DNA of 64,000 nt from Streptomyces olivochromogenes (GCF_001514115.1 NZ_KQ948464.1:1-64000); one strand, 5' to 3'; shown: positions 9,282-19,204, counted from the stretch's first letter. Made by a program: numbers and translations. The notes: a model not told the origin generated them from the letters alone.

Positions 9282-10643
9282 TCAGCCCCTGATGATTTCC
9301 AGGATCTCGTCTCGTACCTTCGCCATCGTCGGCTCGTCCTTCGCCTCGGCGTTCAGGCGGAGGAGGGGCTCGGTGTTGGAGGGGCGGACGTTGAACCACG
9401 AGTCGCCCAGGGTGACGGTCAGACCGTCGAGCTCGTCGATGGTGACGCCCTCGCGGCCCTCGTACGCGGCCTTGATCGCGGCGAGGCGGGCCGCCTGGTC
9501 GTCGACCGTGGAGTTGATCTCCCCGGAGCCGACGTAGCGGTCGTACTCGGCGACGAGCTGGGAGAGCGGGCCGTCCTGGCCGCCGAGGGCGGCGAGAACG
9601 TGCAGGGCGGCCAGCATGCCCGTGTCCGCGTTCCAGAAGTCGCGGAAGTAGTAGTGCGCGGAGTGCTCGCCGCCGAAGATCGCGCCGGAGCGGGCCATCT
9701 CGGCCTTGATGAAGGAGTGGCCGACGCGGGTGCGGACCGGGGTGCCGCCGTGCTCGCGGACGACCTCGGGCACCGACCAGGAGGTGATGAGGTTGTGGAT
9801 GACCGTGCCGCCGCCGTGCTTGCCGAGTTCGCGGGCGGCGACCAGGGCGGTGATCGCGGACGGGGAGACCGGGTCGCCGTTCTCGTCGACGACGAAGCAG
9901 CGGTCCGCGTCGCCGTCGAACGCGATGCCGATGTCGGCGCTCTCCTCGCGCACGCGCTGCTGGAGGTCCACGATGTTCGCCGGGTCCAGCGGGTTCGCCT
10001 CGTGGTTCGGGAACGTGCCGTCCAGTTCGAAGTACATGGGTACGAGGTCGAGGGGGAGGCCCGCGAAGACGGTCGGCACCGTGTGCCCGCCCATGCCGTT
10101 GCCCGCGTCGACCACGACCTTCAGGGGGCGGATGTCGGTCAGGTCGACGAGCGAGCGGAGGTACGCCGAGTAGTCCTCCAACGTGTCACGCTGCGTGATC
10201 GTTCCCGGTGTCGCGTCGGAGGCCGGGAGGCCCGAGTCGAGCCAGGACTCGACGAGTTCGCGGATCTCGGCCAGGCCGGTGTCCTGGCCGACCGGGGCGG
10301 CGCCCGCGCGGCACATCTTGATGCCGTTGTACTGGGCGGGGTTGTGCGAGGCCGTGAACATGGCGCCCGGCAGGTCGAACGCACCGGACGCGTAGTACAG
10401 CTGGTCGGTGGAGCACAGGCCGATTTCGGTCACGTCGACACCGCGTGCCGCCGCCCCGCGTGCGAAGGCGCGCGACAGGCCGGGCGACGAGGGCCGCATG
10501 TCGTGACCGATCACGATGGCGTCCGCTCCGGTCACCTGGACGAAGGCCGCCCCGAACAGCTCGGCCATCGACTCGTCCCACTGGTCCGGGACCACCCCAC
10601 GTACGTCGTACGCCTTCACGAGCTGCGACAGATCAGCAGTCAC
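9282..10643 (-). CDS. manB: Phosphomannomutase
   Basis: 453 aa, alpha-D-phosphohexomutase family; converts mannose-6-phosphate to mannose-1-phosphate. The phosphoserine loop is TASHNPAQYNGIKM with Ser99, the Mg2+ loop is DGDADR in the third domain, and the C-terminal sugar-phosphate loop reads RPSNTEPLLRL. The frame stays open upstream, but GTG at 10641-10643 has GGAAGG 7 bases ahead and starts MTADLSQLVKAYDVRG, the conserved N terminus. First gene of the leftward mannose block. Its 3' side carries the composite repeat. Confidence 0.96.
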   Translation of the reverse strand: MTADLSQLVKAYDVRGVVPDQWDESMAELFGAAFVQVTGADAIVIGHDMRPSSPGLSRAFARGAAARGVDVTEIGLCSTDQLYYASGAFDLPGAMFTASHNPAQYNGIKMCRAGAAPVGQDTGLAEIRELVESWLDSGLPASDATPGTITQRDTLEDYSAYLRSLVDLTDIRPLKVVVDAGNGMGGHTVPTVFAGLPLDLVPMYFELDGTFPNHEANPLDPANIVDLQQRVREESADIGIAFDGDADRCFVVDENGDPVSPSAITALVAARELGKHGGGTVIHNLITSWSVPEVVREHGGTPVRTRVGHSFIKAEMARSGAIFGGEHSAHYYFRDFWNADTGMLAALHVLAALGGQDGPLSQLVAEYDRYVGSGEINSTVDDQAARLAAIKAAYEGREGVTIDELDGLTVTLGDSWFNVRPSNTEPLLRLNAEAKDEPTMAKVRDEILEIIRG

Positions 10644-10790
10644 GGCCAACCTTCCAGAAGTCCACTTCGGTCGCCCCAAACTACCCGTACCGGCTGACAG
10701 CCCGCCGTGAAGGGGCCGATCGGACGCTCGCCCGTCATCTGGGAGCCCCAACCGTCACCCGGGGGTAACGCACGGGGTCGGATCCGGCCG

Positions 10791-12407
10791 TCAGGGCAGC
10801 ATCCAGTCGAGGACCGGTGAGCTCTGGCCCAGCACGATCAGACACATGATCAACAGCAATCCGGCGCTCCACGGAAGCACTTTGCGCAGCAGGTCGCCCT
10901 CACGGCCCGCGAGCCCGACCGCCGCGCACGCGATGGTCAGGTTCTGCGGCGAGATCATCTTGCCGAGCACTCCGCCCGAACTGTTGGCGGCGGCGAGCAG
11001 TTCGGGAGACAGCCCCGACTCATGGGCCGCGCTGACCTGGAGGGCACCGAAAAGGGCGTTCGCCGAGGTGTCGGAGCCGGACACCGCCACGCCGAACCAG
11101 CCCAGAACGGGTGACAAGAAGGCGAGCCCCGCTCCGGCCGCCGCCACGAAGTGCCCGATCGTGGCCGCCTGTCCGGAGAGGTTCATGACGTAGGCGAGGG
11201 CCAGCACGGACGTCACGGTCAGGATCGCGAATCTCAACTCACGCACCGTCGCCGCCCATTCCTCGACCGCCACGCGCGCGTGCACCCCGAGTACGACGGC
11301 CGTGCACAGTCCGGCGAGCAGGACGAGGGTGCCGCCGGTCGACACGAGCGGGAGCGTGAGGACATTGCCCCCGACCGGCTTGCCCTCCGGGGTGACGACG
11401 TCCAGGAAGGGCCAGTCGTACGTACGGGTCGCATGCGCCAGCCAGTCCTTGACCGCCGGGATCTGCGCGATCGAGAAGATGACGACGATCAGCGCGTACG
11501 GGGCGTACGCGCGCACGACCTCGGGGCGCGGGTCCTCCTGGTCCAGGTCCTCGCTGCGTACGCCGGTCAGGACCGCCGCTCGTACGGGCTCGGCGGCGGG
11601 CCTGCGCGCGTGCGGTACGGCGACCAGGGCGGCGGCGCCCGCCAAGGACGCGCCGATGTCGGCGAGTTGCGCGGAGACGTAGTTCGAGGCGGCGAACTGG
11701 GCGGCGGCGAAGGCGACTCCGCACACCAGGGCGGGCACCCAGGTCTCCCGCAGCCCGCGCCGGCCGTCGACCAGTCCGACGAGCACAAGGGGCACGACGA
11801 GGGCCAGCAGCGGGGTCTGACGGCCCACTACGGAGGCGACGGAATCCAGTGGCAGGCCGGTGACTTGGGCGAGTGTGACGACCGGTGTGCCCATCGCTCC
11901 GAAGGCGACCGGCGCGGTGTTGGCGACGAGCGCCACCACGGCCGCGCGCACCGGGTCGAAGCCGAGCGCGACCAGCATCACCGAGCAGATCGCGACGGGC
12001 GCGCCGAAGCCCGCGAGGGCTTCCAGGAGCGCGCCGAAGCAGAAGGCGACGACGAGTGCCTGGATGCGCGGGTCGTCGGACAGTCGCCCGAAGGAGCGGC
12101 GCAGGACGTCGAAGTGCCGGGTGCGGACGGTCATCCGGTACACCCACAGGGCGTTGACGACGATCCACAGGATGGGGAAGAGGCCGAAAACGGCCCCCTG
12201 GGCGGCGCTGGAGAGCGTCTGGCCGACCGGCATGCCGTAAGCGAGCCAGGCGACCAGTGAGGCGGACAGGAGGCCGACGAGCCCGGCCCGGTGCGCCTTC
12301 ATGCGGACGCCGCCGAGCAGGACGAGGACGATCACGAGGGGCAGGGTCGCCACGAGGGCGGAGAGGCCGAGCGAGTCGGCCACGGGTTCCAGTTCCTGGA
12401 CGTACAC
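10791..12407 (-). CDS. lldP: L-lactate permease (LldP/LctP family)
   Basis: 538 aa polytopic membrane protein with about 12-14 hydrophobic helices; imports L-lactate or related 2-hydroxy acids with protons. Family segments include FPILWIVVNALWVYRM, EALAGFGAPVAI, GAMGTPVVTLAQVTG and the C-terminal SGSDTSANALFGALQ and KMISPQNLTIACAAVG. The reading frame extends 20 codons further up, but GTG at 12405-12407 has GGGAGG 5 bases before it and begins just before the first helix. No lactate dehydrogenase or regulator lies next to it here. Symbol given for family, not for proven substrate. Confidence 0.93.
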   Translation of the reverse strand: MYVQELEPVADSLGLSALVATLPLVIVLVLLGGVRMKAHRAGLVGLLSASLVAWLAYGMPVGQTLSSAAQGAVFGLFPILWIVVNALWVYRMTVRTRHFDVLRRSFGRLSDDPRIQALVVAFCFGALLEALAGFGAPVAICSVMLVALGFDPVRAAVVALVANTAPVAFGAMGTPVVTLAQVTGLPLDSVASVVGRQTPLLALVVPLVLVGLVDGRRGLRETWVPALVCGVAFAAAQFAASNYVSAQLADIGASLAGAAALVAVPHARRPAAEPVRAAVLTGVRSEDLDQEDPRPEVVRAYAPYALIVVIFSIAQIPAVKDWLAHATRTYDWPFLDVVTPEGKPVGGNVLTLPLVSTGGTLVLLAGLCTAVVLGVHARVAVEEWAATVRELRFAILTVTSVLALAYVMNLSGQAATIGHFVAAAGAGLAFLSPVLGWFGVAVSGSDTSANALFGALQVSAAHESGLSPELLAAANSSGGVLGKMISPQNLTIACAAVGLAGREGDLLRKVLPWSAGLLLIMCLIVLGQSSPVLDWMLP

Positions 12408-12580
12408 GGGCGCCTCCCCGGATTCCGCCGCACGGGAGATTCCGCGATGCGGAAAGCGTTTTCTCACGGGTGAGGAAATCGTCGTGTCCGCGACAAGCCC
12501 TCGTCAATGGGCGTGCACGACTCGGTGAAGCCTGGGGAGGAGGCTCGGGGGGCGACCCTGGATACGGAAGGGGCGGACGC

Positions 12581-12955
12581 TCAGTTGTCCGGCGAGCGCA
12601 GCACCCGTAGGTGGCCGCGGCGCGCGACCTCCATCGGGTCCGCCGAGCGGGCACCGCCACCGGCCTCGGCGGCGCGCTGCTGCGGCCTGGCCGCCTCGCG
12701 CACCGCGTTGGCGAGCGCTTCCAGATCGTCACCGCTGGGGCGGGAGGGAGCGGAGGCGTCGGCGAGCCGGACGACCTCCCAGCCGCGCGGCGCGGTGAGG
12801 CGCTCGGAGTGCTCGGCGCACAGGTCGTAGCAGTGGGGTTCGGCGTAGGTGGCGAGCGGGCCGAGGACCGCGGTCGAGTCGGCGTAGACGTACGTCAGCG
12901 TCGCGACGGCGGGGCGGCCGCAAGCGGTTCGCGAACAGCGACGTACAGGGCTCAC
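12581..12955 (-). CDS. DUF3499 family protein
   Basis: 124 aa, actinobacteria-specific family of unknown function. The start is GTG (12953-12955), giving VSPVRRCSRTACGRPAVATL with Cys7 and Cys12, then YAEPHCYDLCAEHSERL with two more cysteines and His residues, which looks like a treble-clef or zinc-ribbon metal site. The C terminus is basic and probably flexible. An upstream in-frame ATG exists at 13045, but the conserved part begins at the GTG. Divergent from the zincin-like gene at 13308, an arrangement I recall as conserved in streptomycetes. Confidence 0.88.
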   Translation of the reverse strand: MSPVRRCSRTACGRPAVATLTYVYADSTAVLGPLATYAEPHCYDLCAEHSERLTAPRGWEVVRLADASAPSRPSGDDLEALANAVREAARPQQRAAEAGGGARSADPMEVARRGHLRVLRSPDN

Positions 12956-13307
12956 GACGTTGGACGGTACCGCACTCTTGAGCGGGCCGCGACGACTCTC
13001 CCCCAGGTCACCCCACCGTGTCGTGCTGTGAGTCCGCCCACACAAGCCTTCGGACCACCCGTCCTGACCTGGGGCGACAGCCCGCGGCGAGATGCCGAAC
13101 AGACCTGAATCCGGTCACCACTTGGTGCAAACCACGTCAATTGCCATGTGAGTGACGGTCCTGGAGGCATACGGAATCGAGCCCAAGCTTGGCTGGAATG
13201 GTCATCCTGCGACATCCGGAACGTGCGCCGGGCTTCTTGCCCCGGGCCGCGGGCCGCCGCGTGGGGGTCGGGCACGCGGACCTCGTGGGGACTACTCTTC
13301 GTCAGTG
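12956..13307. promoter_or_regulatory. Divergent intergenic region between DUF3499 and zincin-like genes
   Basis: 352 bases without a gene. For the rightward gene a -10-like TACTCT is seen at 13293-13298, about 9 bases before the ATG at 13308, implying a very short leader. No clear leftward promoter and no strong repeat or hairpin was found; short translations in this gap show no family features. Confidence 0.45.
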
Positions 13308-13757
13308 ATGGACACCCCCGTACCGCCCACCGCCGCCGCACCCGGGCCCCGCCGTCGTGATCGCCACGGAAGGGGCATGCGCGGCCCCGTCGCGCCGCCC
13401 CAGGTGCCGCTCGCCGCGAGCCGCGCCGAGGTCTTCGCGGACCTGGTGCAGGACTCCGTGGAGCGGCTGGAGCGGCGCTGGCCCCAACTCGCCGACATCG
13501 ACTTCATGGTCCTCGAAGTGCCCCGCCTCGACGGCTCCGGCGAGAGCTGGAGCGACGAGGCGGTGCCCCTGGGGGGCACGATCCCTGCGCACGAGGGCCA
13601 TCCCGCGCGCGTGGTCGTCTACCGTCGCCCGGTCGAGATCCGCACCAAGGGCCGCGACGAGCGCGCGGCGCTGGTGCACGAGGTCGTCGTGGAGCAGGTC
13701 GCGGAGCTGCTGGGGCTGACACCGGAGACGGTGGACCCGCGCTACGGCGAGGACTGA
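13308..13757 (+). CDS. Zincin-like metallopeptidase family protein, degenerate active site
   Basis: 149 aa. The family (Zincin_1/DUF1025-type) normally carries HExxH on a helix; here the matching segment is LVHEVVVEQVAELLGL (about 122-137), which keeps His-Glu but has Glu in place of the second His. The preceding core (VFADLVQDSVERLERRWPQLADIDFMVLEVP) matches actinobacterial members. Start chosen at ATG 13308 just after a -10-like box; the frame is open to 13152 but the extra part has no conserved features. It may be non-catalytic. Convergent with the DUF5719 gene, with a hairpin between them. Confidence 0.85.
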   Translation: MDTPVPPTAAAPGPRRRDRHGRGMRGPVAPPQVPLAASRAEVFADLVQDSVERLERRWPQLADIDFMVLEVPRLDGSGESWSDEAVPLGGTIPAHEGHPARVVVYRRPVEIRTKGRDERAALVHEVVVEQVAELLGLTPETVDPRYGED

Positions 13758-13794
13758 GGCCCGCCCGAGCAGTACCGGGAGCACGGTCGCGGCG

Positions 13795-13823
13795 CCACCG
13801 GGTCCCCCTCGATGACCCGGTGG
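13795..13823. terminator. Bidirectional terminator hairpin
   Basis: CCACCGGGTC (13795-13804) pairs perfectly with GACCCGGTGG (13814-13823) around a 9-base loop, in the 81-base gap between two convergent genes. Confidence 0.65.
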
Positions 13824-13838
13824 ATCACCCGTACGGGA

Positions 13839-15338
13839 TCACTTCTTCAGCAGCACCGACAGATCCTGGTCCGCCTCCGGCACCGCCACCGTCCCGCGGT
13901 CGTCCGGGAGGGCCTGGATCGTGAACCCGGGGACGCCCTCCTGGGTGGAGGCGAGGGTCCGGGAGGCGTAGACGGGGCCTCCGGAGACGGGCTCGACCGT
14001 CAGGGCGTACGTCCCCTTGAGACCGGCCGGGACCGGTGCGTCGACGTCCTGGGTCGTACCGCCCTTGATCGTGTACGTCTTCGTCACCGCCGTACCGCCT
14101 TCGCTGCCGGCGGACGCGGTGACCTTGACCTGGGCGCTCTGGCCGGGGGCGGACAGGGCGAGCGTGGTGCCCTTGGAGCTGTTGTCGGTGACCGTCGCGC
14201 GCGCGCCGACCGGGCTGGTGGCCGGGATGAACGCCATCTCCTGCTTGCTGCCCTTGCCGCGCACCACCTGCAGGGCCGCGACGACCGGCGCCGAGGTTCC
14301 GGTGGAGGTGAGCACCAGGGAGCCCGCCTCGCCGCGTGTGACGTCACCGAGGTCGGCCGCCGCGGTCATGCCGGCCTTGACGTGCAGCGTCTCGTTCCCG
14401 GCCGGTGTGATCAGGCCCGAGGGCGAGGCGAGGCGGACCTTCAGGTCGGCGTCCTGGTCGCCGGGCGCGAAGGCGACCAGCCGCACGGCCGTGGCGTCCT
14501 TGGGGATGCCCGGCATGACGAGGCTGTCCGCCGGGTCGGTGGAGGCGGCCAGCCAGTCACCGCCGATCTTGTCGTCCAGGGCCTGGACGGCGGCGCCGAC
14601 CCGGCCGCTGCGGACGGTCACGTGGACGGTGAGGTCGGCCTGCTGCCCGCTCGCGAGCGTGCTCAGCAGGATCGGCTCGCTGGCGTGCGGCTGGACCGTG
14701 ATGCCCTCGCCCACCGTGGACTTGAGGGTGCCGTCCTTGCCGTACAGCTCGACGTCGACGACGGCCGCCGAGTCGTCGGGGTTGGTCAGGTGCACATAGT
14801 CGGTGCGGCCGGTGGCGGTACTGACGCCCGGGAACCAGAACTCGGTGTCCGGAGCGGTGCAGTTGGTGCCGAGCAGACCGCGGCCGGTGCCCGCGGCGAC
14901 CGCGGTGGTCTCCTGGACGGTCCAGCCGGGCGCGAACTTGCCCTCGGCGGTGCCGACGAGGGCGGGCGGCTCGGCTCCGGAGCCGTCACCGGTGGCCGGC
15001 TTGCCGGGCTCCGCCGGCTTCAGGGCGGGCTTCGCGGTCTTCTTGCCGGTCTTCTTGCCGCCCGCGGAGTCCGCCGACTCCACGGCCGCGGCCTGCAGTT
15101 CGGCCTTGCCGCTGTCGGCGGCGCCCTGGGTGACGGGCGTGTACGACGTGTACGCCGTCTCCGCGATCTCGGAGGTGCTGGGCTGCGGGCAGAGCAGGCT
15201 GGTGCGCTCCACGGGCTGCTGGGTGGCCGCCTTGGCGGTGTTGTCGCCGGAGGCGGCCGGCGCGTTGAGCGAGGCGAATCCGGTGACGGCGGCGAGCGCG
15301 GTCGCGCCGGCGATCAGGGACAGGGTGGTGCGGTTCAC
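13839..15338 (-). CDS. DUF5719 family secreted protein
   Basis: 499 aa. The N terminus MNRTTLSLIAGATALAAVTG with a following small-residue region is a signal peptide or single anchor. Two cysteines (LLCPQ and GTNCTAP) could form a disulfide. The remainder is beta-rich with repeated TD/DD and Val-rich stretches. A Lys/Ala-rich linker lies near 85-120. Its ATG overlaps the stop of the upstream giant glycosyltransferase (15335-15338, ATGA), so the two are translationally coupled and likely act together at the cell surface. Exact function unknown. Confidence 0.85.
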   Translation of the reverse strand: MNRTTLSLIAGATALAAVTGFASLNAPAASGDNTAKAATQQPVERTSLLCPQPSTSEIAETAYTSYTPVTQGAADSGKAELQAAAVESADSAGGKKTGKKTAKPALKPAEPGKPATGDGSGAEPPALVGTAEGKFAPGWTVQETTAVAAGTGRGLLGTNCTAPDTEFWFPGVSTATGRTDYVHLTNPDDSAAVVDVELYGKDGTLKSTVGEGITVQPHASEPILLSTLASGQQADLTVHVTVRSGRVGAAVQALDDKIGGDWLAASTDPADSLVMPGIPKDATAVRLVAFAPGDQDADLKVRLASPSGLITPAGNETLHVKAGMTAAADLGDVTRGEAGSLVLTSTGTSAPVVAALQVVRGKGSKQEMAFIPATSPVGARATVTDNSSKGTTLALSAPGQSAQVKVTASAGSEGGTAVTKTYTIKGGTTQDVDAPVPAGLKGTYALTVEPVSGGPVYASRTLASTQEGVPGFTIQALPDDRGTVAVPEADQDLSVLLKK

Positions 15339-18300
15339 TGCTGGCTCCCGTCGGGGCGCTCACTGTCGGTGCCGTGCGGCGGCTGCGGGGGCGTGTTCGG
15401 GTCGTAGGCGGCGTCGTAGCCCTGGCCGGTCCCGTCGTAGCCCTGGTACGTCTGCATCGGGTCGTACGGTGCCGTGCCCCCGTAGGCGTACGGGTCGTAC
15501 TGGGCCGCCTGGTAGGGGTCCGCCTGGTACGGCTGCTGCTCGTAGGTGCCCGCCGGGTACTGCTGCCGGCCCTGGTACTGCTCGCCGCCGTAGGTGTCGT
15601 ACTCGGCCCCCGCGTAGGTCGATGAGTCCCACTCGTCGTACGCCTGCTGCTGCGGGACCGACGCGGGCGTCCGCTCGGCCTCCTCCTCCGCAGGAGGAAC
15701 GGCGCCCTCTTCCTGGACGGCCTGGTCGGACTGCTCCGCTTCGGCCTCGGCCTCGGCCTGGGCGCGCAGGCGGCGGGCGCGGCGGCCCTCGCCCGTGACG
15801 TCCTGGGCGGGGACGACCGGCTCGTCGGGGAGGTCGTCGTCGACGTCACGGCGCCGCCCGGGCAGGGCGAGGACCACCAGGACGACGGCGAGCGCGCCCT
15901 GGGCCCACAGCCAGCCGGTGTGGCTCATCGGGGCGTCGAAGGTGACGTCCAGCCTGCCGCCGCTCGCGGGCAGTTCGAAGCCCTGCGCCCAGCCGTCGAC
16001 GGTGGTGCGGGTGAGCGGCTTTCCGTCCAGGGTCGCCGTCCAGCCCGCGTCGGCCGTGTCGGCGAGGCGCAGCACGCGGCCCTCTCCCCCGGAGGGGATG
16101 GTGGTGTGCACTTCGACGGGCCCGGCGGCGATGGACAGGGCCTCGCCGGACTTGGGGACGATCGAGGCGCGCGAGACCTGGCTGTCCAGGCGCCACAGAG
16201 CGCTGCCGTCCTGCTGGCTGAGCCGGGTCAGACCCGGGGTGGCGTCCAGGACACGGCTCATGTCGCGGGGCGCGCCCTTGCGGACCAGGACGTAGCGCAC
16301 GGCGAAGCCGCCGAGCTGGTCGGCCTGGTCGGCGCCGGAGCCCGCGACGAGGTTGGCGACGACCTTGTCGAGCTTCTTGTTCTCGCCGTCCTCGGCCGCG
16401 AGTTCGCCGTCGCCCATGCGGGCGCCGGAGCCGCGGACCAGGGTGTAGCCGACGCGGGCGCCGGAGTCGCTGTCGAGGACGAGGGTGCGGGCCTGGTCGC
16501 GGGTGCCGCTCTCCTCGGCGACGAACGCGGGCACCTGCACCGGGTCGCGGCGCTCCACGGGGCCGTCGGCGCCGCCGAGGACCCATCCGGCGGCCAGCAG
16601 CAGCGGGCCTGCGGCCGAGGCGAACGCGATGAGCGCGGCGACCGGCTGGCGCCAGCCGAAGCTCTGCTCGGCCACCCGCGCGCGTGCCCCGTCGGCGCCG
16701 ATGGTGGCGGCGGCGAGCAGTGCGAGGCCGTAGACGAGGGTGGCGGGTCCCGCCCAGGCCGACTTGTTGGACAGCACGGCGAAGACGAGCGCCACCAGGG
16801 CGACGACCCAGGCGGCCCACACCGCTCGCTGCCGCTCGCTGCGCATCAGGGCGGCCAGTGCCGCCAGCACGATGCCGATGAGCATCAGCCCGCTGACCGT
16901 GCCGGGACCGCCGGGGCTGGCGCCGAGCAGGTCGAGCGCGGAGGCCGCGCTCGCGCCGTAGGGCATCCCGGCTTCCTTGAAGAAGCCGAACGGGAGCAGC
17001 GTCAGCGACCAGGGGGCGAGGACCAGCAGCGGGGTGCCGAGCTGGGCCAGGAAACGCGGCCCGTAGGCGGTGATTTCCCTTCGGCGCACTACGAGGAGGG
17101 CGATTCCGAGGACCAGCGCGATGGGCCACACGATCGGCGTGAACGCGGTGGTGAACGTCAGCAGGAGGGCGTACGCCCAGGTGGCGCGCCAGCTGCCGCG
17201 CGCGCCGGAGGAGTGCGTCAGCCCGCTGGCGGCGATGCCCGCGCGCGCGATGAGCGGCAGCAGGATCGCGAGGACGGCGGTGCCGATGCGGCCGCCGGCG
17301 AGGGCGCCGGCGGCGGCGGGCAGGAAGGCGTACGCCACGGACGCCCAGGCGCGCAGCAGGCGCGACTCGACGAGGGGGCGCGAGGCGAAGTACGCGGCGA
17401 AGCCGGCCAGCGGGACGGAGGCCACCAGGAGCACGGTGACCGCGAGCCCGGTGGAGCCGAGGAGCAGGGAGGACAGCAGGGCGAGGAGCGCGAGGTACGG
17501 CGGCGCGGTCTCCGTGCCGCCTGCGCCCACCGGGTGCCAGCCGTCGGCGTAGCGCGACCAGAGCTCGGAGGCGTCGGCGGGCGCGGGCAGCAGCGCGCCG
17601 CCCGCGAGCGACCCGCTGCCGAGCAGGCCGCGGCAGGCCAGGAGGGAGACGAACAGCAGCACCAGGAAGAGCATCGGGCCGGGGTTGCGGGCGATGCGCT
17701 TGAGCCGGGCGAACTGCTCGATCTGCAGGAAGTCGGCGTCGTCGCCGCCGGGTCCGGACTCGACGGCGCCGCCGTGCCGTCCGGCGCCGGTGGTGGCGTC
17801 GGGGTCGTCGCTGCCCATGAAGTTGCCCGCGACCTGCTCGACCGTGGCCCGGACGGTTGCGCCGGGCGGCGGGAACAGCGGGCGCAGTTCGCCCTTGTCG
17901 ACCTGGGGGCGACCGCGTCTGCGGCGGCCCGCGAGGATCCGCTCGGGGCGCAGCAGGATTCCCAGCAGGCCGCGGATCTCGTCGACGGCCTGTCCGGGGA
18001 CCTTGCCCACGAGGTAGGCGACGGTGCGCAGCAGGGTGCCGAGGACGAGCCGGATCAGGATCCAGGGGAGCTGTGCCGTACGAGCGTTGACGAGGAGGGT
18101 GTAGACGGCACCCGCCTTGTCGACCTTGTGCGGGGAGGCGGCGGTGCGGCCCACGCAGTCGACGGTGCGGCGCTCGCGGGAGGCGGCCTCGGCGTGCCGG
18201 ACGACCGCTTCGGGGGCGACCAGGACGCGGTGTCCGGCGGCCTGGGCGCGCCAGCACAGGTCGACGTCGTCACGCATCAGGGGTAGTCGGCGGTCGAAGC

Positions 18301-19018
18301 CGCCGAGTTCCTCGTAGACGTCGCGGCGGATCAGCATGCCGGCGGTGGACACGGCGAGCACGGGGTGGACGTGGTCGTGCTGGCCCTGGTCCTGCTCGCG
18401 GCGGTCCAGGCCCGTCCAGCGGCGGCCGGAGTTGGCGATGGTGACGCCGACCTCCAGGAGCGCTCGCCGGTCGTACCAGCCACGCAGCTTGGGGCCGACC
18501 ACGGCGACGTCCCTGCCGAACTCCTGCTCGTTCTCCACGACCCGGAGCATCTGGGCCAGGGCGTCGGGCTCGGGGGCGCTGTCGTCGTGCAGCAGCCAGA
18601 GCCACTGCTCGGGCTCGCCGTGCGGGAGATCCGGCATGTCGTAGGCGTCGTCGCGCCAGGTCCGGGTGACCGGGTCCCAGCCGCTGGGGCGCTTCAGGTA
18701 GGGCAGGTCGTCCGGGGTGAGCACGCCGGCGCCGCGGGTGGCCTCCTCGACGGCCTGGCCGAAGCCGGTGCGCCGGGCGAGGTGCAGCACGCGGTCGGCG
18801 CCGAGTGCGTCGGTCAGCAGCTGGGCGGAGTCGTCCGCGCTGCCGGTGTCGGCCGCCACGGCGTTCTGCACCGGGCGCTCCTGGCCGAGCAGCCCGGCGA
18901 GCGCTTCGGGCAGCCAGCGGGCGCCGTCGTGGGAGACGAGGACCGCGGTCACCACGTGGCGCGGAAACTCAGGTGTGGCGGCGTCGTGTGGGACTGCCGA
19001 ATGGCTGTGCACGGACAT
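15335..19018 (-). CDS. Giant membrane glycosyltransferase, family 2 N-terminal domain
   Basis: 1227 aa. Residues about 20-290 form a GT-A domain: VTAVLVSHDGARWLPEALAGL, a nucleotide-sugar DxD region WLLHDDSAPEPDALAQM, and MRDDVDLCWRAQAAGHRVL as the acceptor/ED motif. After a linker with basic residues come many hydrophobic helices (about 440-800), then a beta-rich extracytoplasmic-looking segment (about 830-1060), one further helix, and an unusual Tyr/Gln/Pro/Gly-rich tail of about 100 residues. Probably assembles a cell-envelope glycan at the membrane; the donor is unknown. GDP-mannose genes are nearby, but a link is inference. Coupled to the DUF5719 gene. Starts ATG at 19018. Confidence 0.88.
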   Translation of the reverse strand: MSVHSHSAVPHDAATPEFPRHVVTAVLVSHDGARWLPEALAGLLGQERPVQNAVAADTGSADDSAQLLTDALGADRVLHLARRTGFGQAVEEATRGAGVLTPDDLPYLKRPSGWDPVTRTWRDDAYDMPDLPHGEPEQWLWLLHDDSAPEPDALAQMLRVVENEQEFGRDVAVVGPKLRGWYDRRALLEVGVTIANSGRRWTGLDRREQDQGQHDHVHPVLAVSTAGMLIRRDVYEELGGFDRRLPLMRDDVDLCWRAQAAGHRVLVAPEAVVRHAEAASRERRTVDCVGRTAASPHKVDKAGAVYTLLVNARTAQLPWILIRLVLGTLLRTVAYLVGKVPGQAVDEIRGLLGILLRPERILAGRRRRGRPQVDKGELRPLFPPPGATVRATVEQVAGNFMGSDDPDATTGAGRHGGAVESGPGGDDADFLQIEQFARLKRIARNPGPMLFLVLLFVSLLACRGLLGSGSLAGGALLPAPADASELWSRYADGWHPVGAGGTETAPPYLALLALLSSLLLGSTGLAVTVLLVASVPLAGFAAYFASRPLVESRLLRAWASVAYAFLPAAAGALAGGRIGTAVLAILLPLIARAGIAASGLTHSSGARGSWRATWAYALLLTFTTAFTPIVWPIALVLGIALLVVRRREITAYGPRFLAQLGTPLLVLAPWSLTLLPFGFFKEAGMPYGASAASALDLLGASPGGPGTVSGLMLIGIVLAALAALMRSERQRAVWAAWVVALVALVFAVLSNKSAWAGPATLVYGLALLAAATIGADGARARVAEQSFGWRQPVAALIAFASAAGPLLLAAGWVLGGADGPVERRDPVQVPAFVAEESGTRDQARTLVLDSDSGARVGYTLVRGSGARMGDGELAAEDGENKKLDKVVANLVAGSGADQADQLGGFAVRYVLVRKGAPRDMSRVLDATPGLTRLSQQDGSALWRLDSQVSRASIVPKSGEALSIAAGPVEVHTTIPSGGEGRVLRLADTADAGWTATLDGKPLTRTTVDGWAQGFELPASGGRLDVTFDAPMSHTGWLWAQGALAVVLVVLALPGRRRDVDDDLPDEPVVPAQDVTGEGRRARRLRAQAEAEAEAEQSDQAVQEEGAVPPAEEEAERTPASVPQQQAYDEWDSSTYAGAEYDTYGGEQYQGRQQYPAGTYEQQPYQADPYQAAQYDPYAYGGTAPYDPMQTYQGYDGTGQGYDAAYDPNTPPQPPHGTDSERPDGSQQ

Positions 19019-19204
19019 CGAGGTACGGGCCCCGGTTCGATGGACTGCGGTGGACGTCTGTGTCCGGCGAGGACAGCGGGACGTCTCGGACGAGGGCCCA
19101 CACTAACGGCTGGGCAACACAGCGGCCCGCCGCCTGTGGATAACCCACCTGCGACGGGCCGTTCTTACCTGCCGGTATCGGTACGAGGGGTGCGCGCCGT
19201 GCGG

